In this document: piece after piece, positions 6,141 through 6,833 of the stretch | Numbering within the stretch: the first letter of the stretch is position 1 | Layout of the letters: every line of letters starts with the position of its first letter | Origin: Eudoraea sp. | GTDB taxonomy: Bacteria > Bacteroidota > Bacteroidia > Flavobacteriales > Flavobacteriaceae | Assembly: GCA_013042925.1 (NCBI GenBank) | Contig: JABDPH010000090.1 | Span: forward strand, 1 to 6,833 | Length of the DNA: 6,833 nt | Direction: 5' to 3' | The notes under the pieces: generated by a model | Databases searched by the model: none | What the model was told of the DNA's origin: nothing | Seen by the model: only the letters and a program-made list of their open reading frames with translations | Position numbers and translations under genes: made by a program

Positions 6141-6144
6141 AGAA

Positions 6145-6833
6145 ATGCCAAAACGTAAGGATTTAAAATCAATACTAATAATTGGGTCCGGACCAATAAT
6201 AATAGGACAAGCTTGTGAATTCGATTATTCCGGATCTCAGGCGCTTCGCTCATTAAAAGAAGATGGTATTGAGACTGTTTTAATTAATAGCAATCCCGCT
6301 ACTATTATGACAGATCCTACCATGGCAGATCATATATACTTACTTCCTCTGACTACTAAATCTATAATTCAAATACTAAAGAAACATCCAAATATTGATG
6401 CGGTCTTACCCACTATGGGCGGACAAACTGCTCTGAATTTGTGCATTGAGGCTGGAGATAAAGGTATTTGGGACGACTTTGGAATTGAAATTATAGGTGT
6501 TGATATAGATGCCATAAATATTACCGAAGATCGAGAGAAATTCCGCGAGTTAATGCTTAAAATAGGTATTGGAATGGCACCCCAGTCAACTGCTACTTCC
6601 TTTTTAGAGGGAAAGGAAATTGCCCAGGAATTTGGTTTCCCCCTGGTGATTAGGGCTTCATATACTCTTGGTGGTGCCGGAGCTTCAATAGTATACAAGC
6701 CGGAGGATTTTGATGATCTGTTGAGTCGTGGTCTTGAAATATCACCCATACATGAAGTTATGATTGATAAGGCTCTCATGGGATGGAAGGAGTATGAACT
6801 TGAATTATTGCGCGATAAGAATGATAATGTTGT
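6145..6833 (+). CDS. carB: Carbamoyl-phosphate synthase large subunit, N-terminal part (3' truncated)
   Basis: CarB makes carbamoyl phosphate from bicarbonate, ATP and ammonia delivered by CarA, feeding pyrimidine and arginine synthesis in the cytoplasm. The visible 229 residues cover the start of the first ATP-grasp half (carboxyphosphate synthesis). The pre-ATP-grasp strand is SILIIGSGPIIIGQACEFDY (9-28), followed by INSNPATIMTDP (47-58), LPTMGGQTALN (88-98), and EDREKFRELM (128-137) with the Arg matching the E. coli ATP-contacting Arg129. RASYTLGGAGAS (170-181) corresponds to the ATP-binding RPSFTMGG region, and HEVMIDKALMGWKEYELELLRD follows (203-224). The ATG at 6145 gives the usual short N-terminus, in an A-rich context. 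The frame is open at the window end. No TAnnTTTG box is visible between the rpmH terminator and the start, so its promoter is unclear. carA is not seen. Confidence 0.97.
   Translation, partial: MPKRKDLKSILIIGSGPIIIGQACEFDYSGSQALRSLKEDGIETVLINSNPATIMTDPTMADHIYLLPLTTKSIIQILKKHPNIDAVLPTMGGQTALNLCIEAGDKGIWDDFGIEIIGVDIDAINITEDREKFRELMLKIGIGMAPQSTATSFLEGKEIAQEFGFPLVIRASYTLGGAGASIVYKPEDFDDLLSRGLEISPIHEVMIDKALMGWKEYELELLRDKNDNV

Noticed and set aside
6369..6779. 136-codon minus-strand open frame
   Set aside because: It lies wholly inside the clearly coding carB sequence on the opposite strand. Its composition (many Ser, Pro and Ile) is that of an antisense shadow, and it has no recognisable domain.
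1..6833. CRISPR arrays, tRNA genes, insertion sequences, phage genes or defence islands
   Set aside because: No regularly spaced repeats, cloverleaf sequences, transposase motifs or terminal inverted repeats were seen. All gene space is explained by housekeeping or envelope genes.

Overview
The window looks like an ordinary housekeeping stretch of a Bacteroidota chromosome, most like Flavobacteriales or a close relative. The DNA is AT-rich. Start codons lack Shine-Dalgarno sequences and are preceded by A/T-rich tracts. Several genes are preceded by the Bacteroidota -7 element TAnnTTTG, in two clear cases with a TTTG -33 element at the expected spacing. The encoded proteins (alternative GlmU-like acyltransferase, MtaB, flavobacterial-type lytic transglycosylase, DUF6263-like protein, L34 and CarB) fit that assignment.

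Layout: (1) 2-712 (+) is the C-terminal part of a GlmU-like left-handed beta-helix acetyltransferase cut by the window edge. (2) 853-2181 (+) is the tRNA methylthiotransferase gene mtaB, with a -7 box at 816. (3) 2213-2506 (-) is a small YjdJ-like GNAT protein with an eroded acetyl-CoA loop. It converges on mtaB, and a hairpin at 2185-2203 is a good terminator for the minus strand. (4) 2507-2681 is a divergent intergenic region with a 9-bp inverted repeat followed by a U-tract on the minus strand. (5) 2682-3344 (+) is an alpha/beta hydrolase with a complete Ser-Asp-His triad. (6) 3390-4346 (+) is a membrane-anchored lytic transglycosylase with its own textbook promoter. (7) 5765-4351 (-) is a two-gene operon: an exported DUF6263-like protein, then a membrane-anchored TPR protein, converging on the transglycosylase with a 4-nt gap. 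(8) 5893-6051 (+) is rpmH (L34), with a strong promoter and a perfect 14-bp palindrome in its leader. (9) 6145-end (+) is the start of carB.

Most genes are independent housekeeping functions: cell-wall precursor synthesis, tRNA modification, peptidoglycan turnover, ribosome, and pyrimidine/arginine precursor synthesis. The most interesting point is the rpmH-carB junction. A strong intrinsic terminator lies between the genes, no promoter is recognisable after it, and a 29-codon frame begins in the rpmH stop codon (TAATG), runs through the whole terminator and ends 4 nt before the carB ATG. This layout resembles the E. coli pyrBI leader-peptide attenuator, and a coupling or attenuation device is a testable inference. 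I saw no defence system, mobile element, CRISPR array, tRNA or phage gene, and I do not claim a new multi-gene system.
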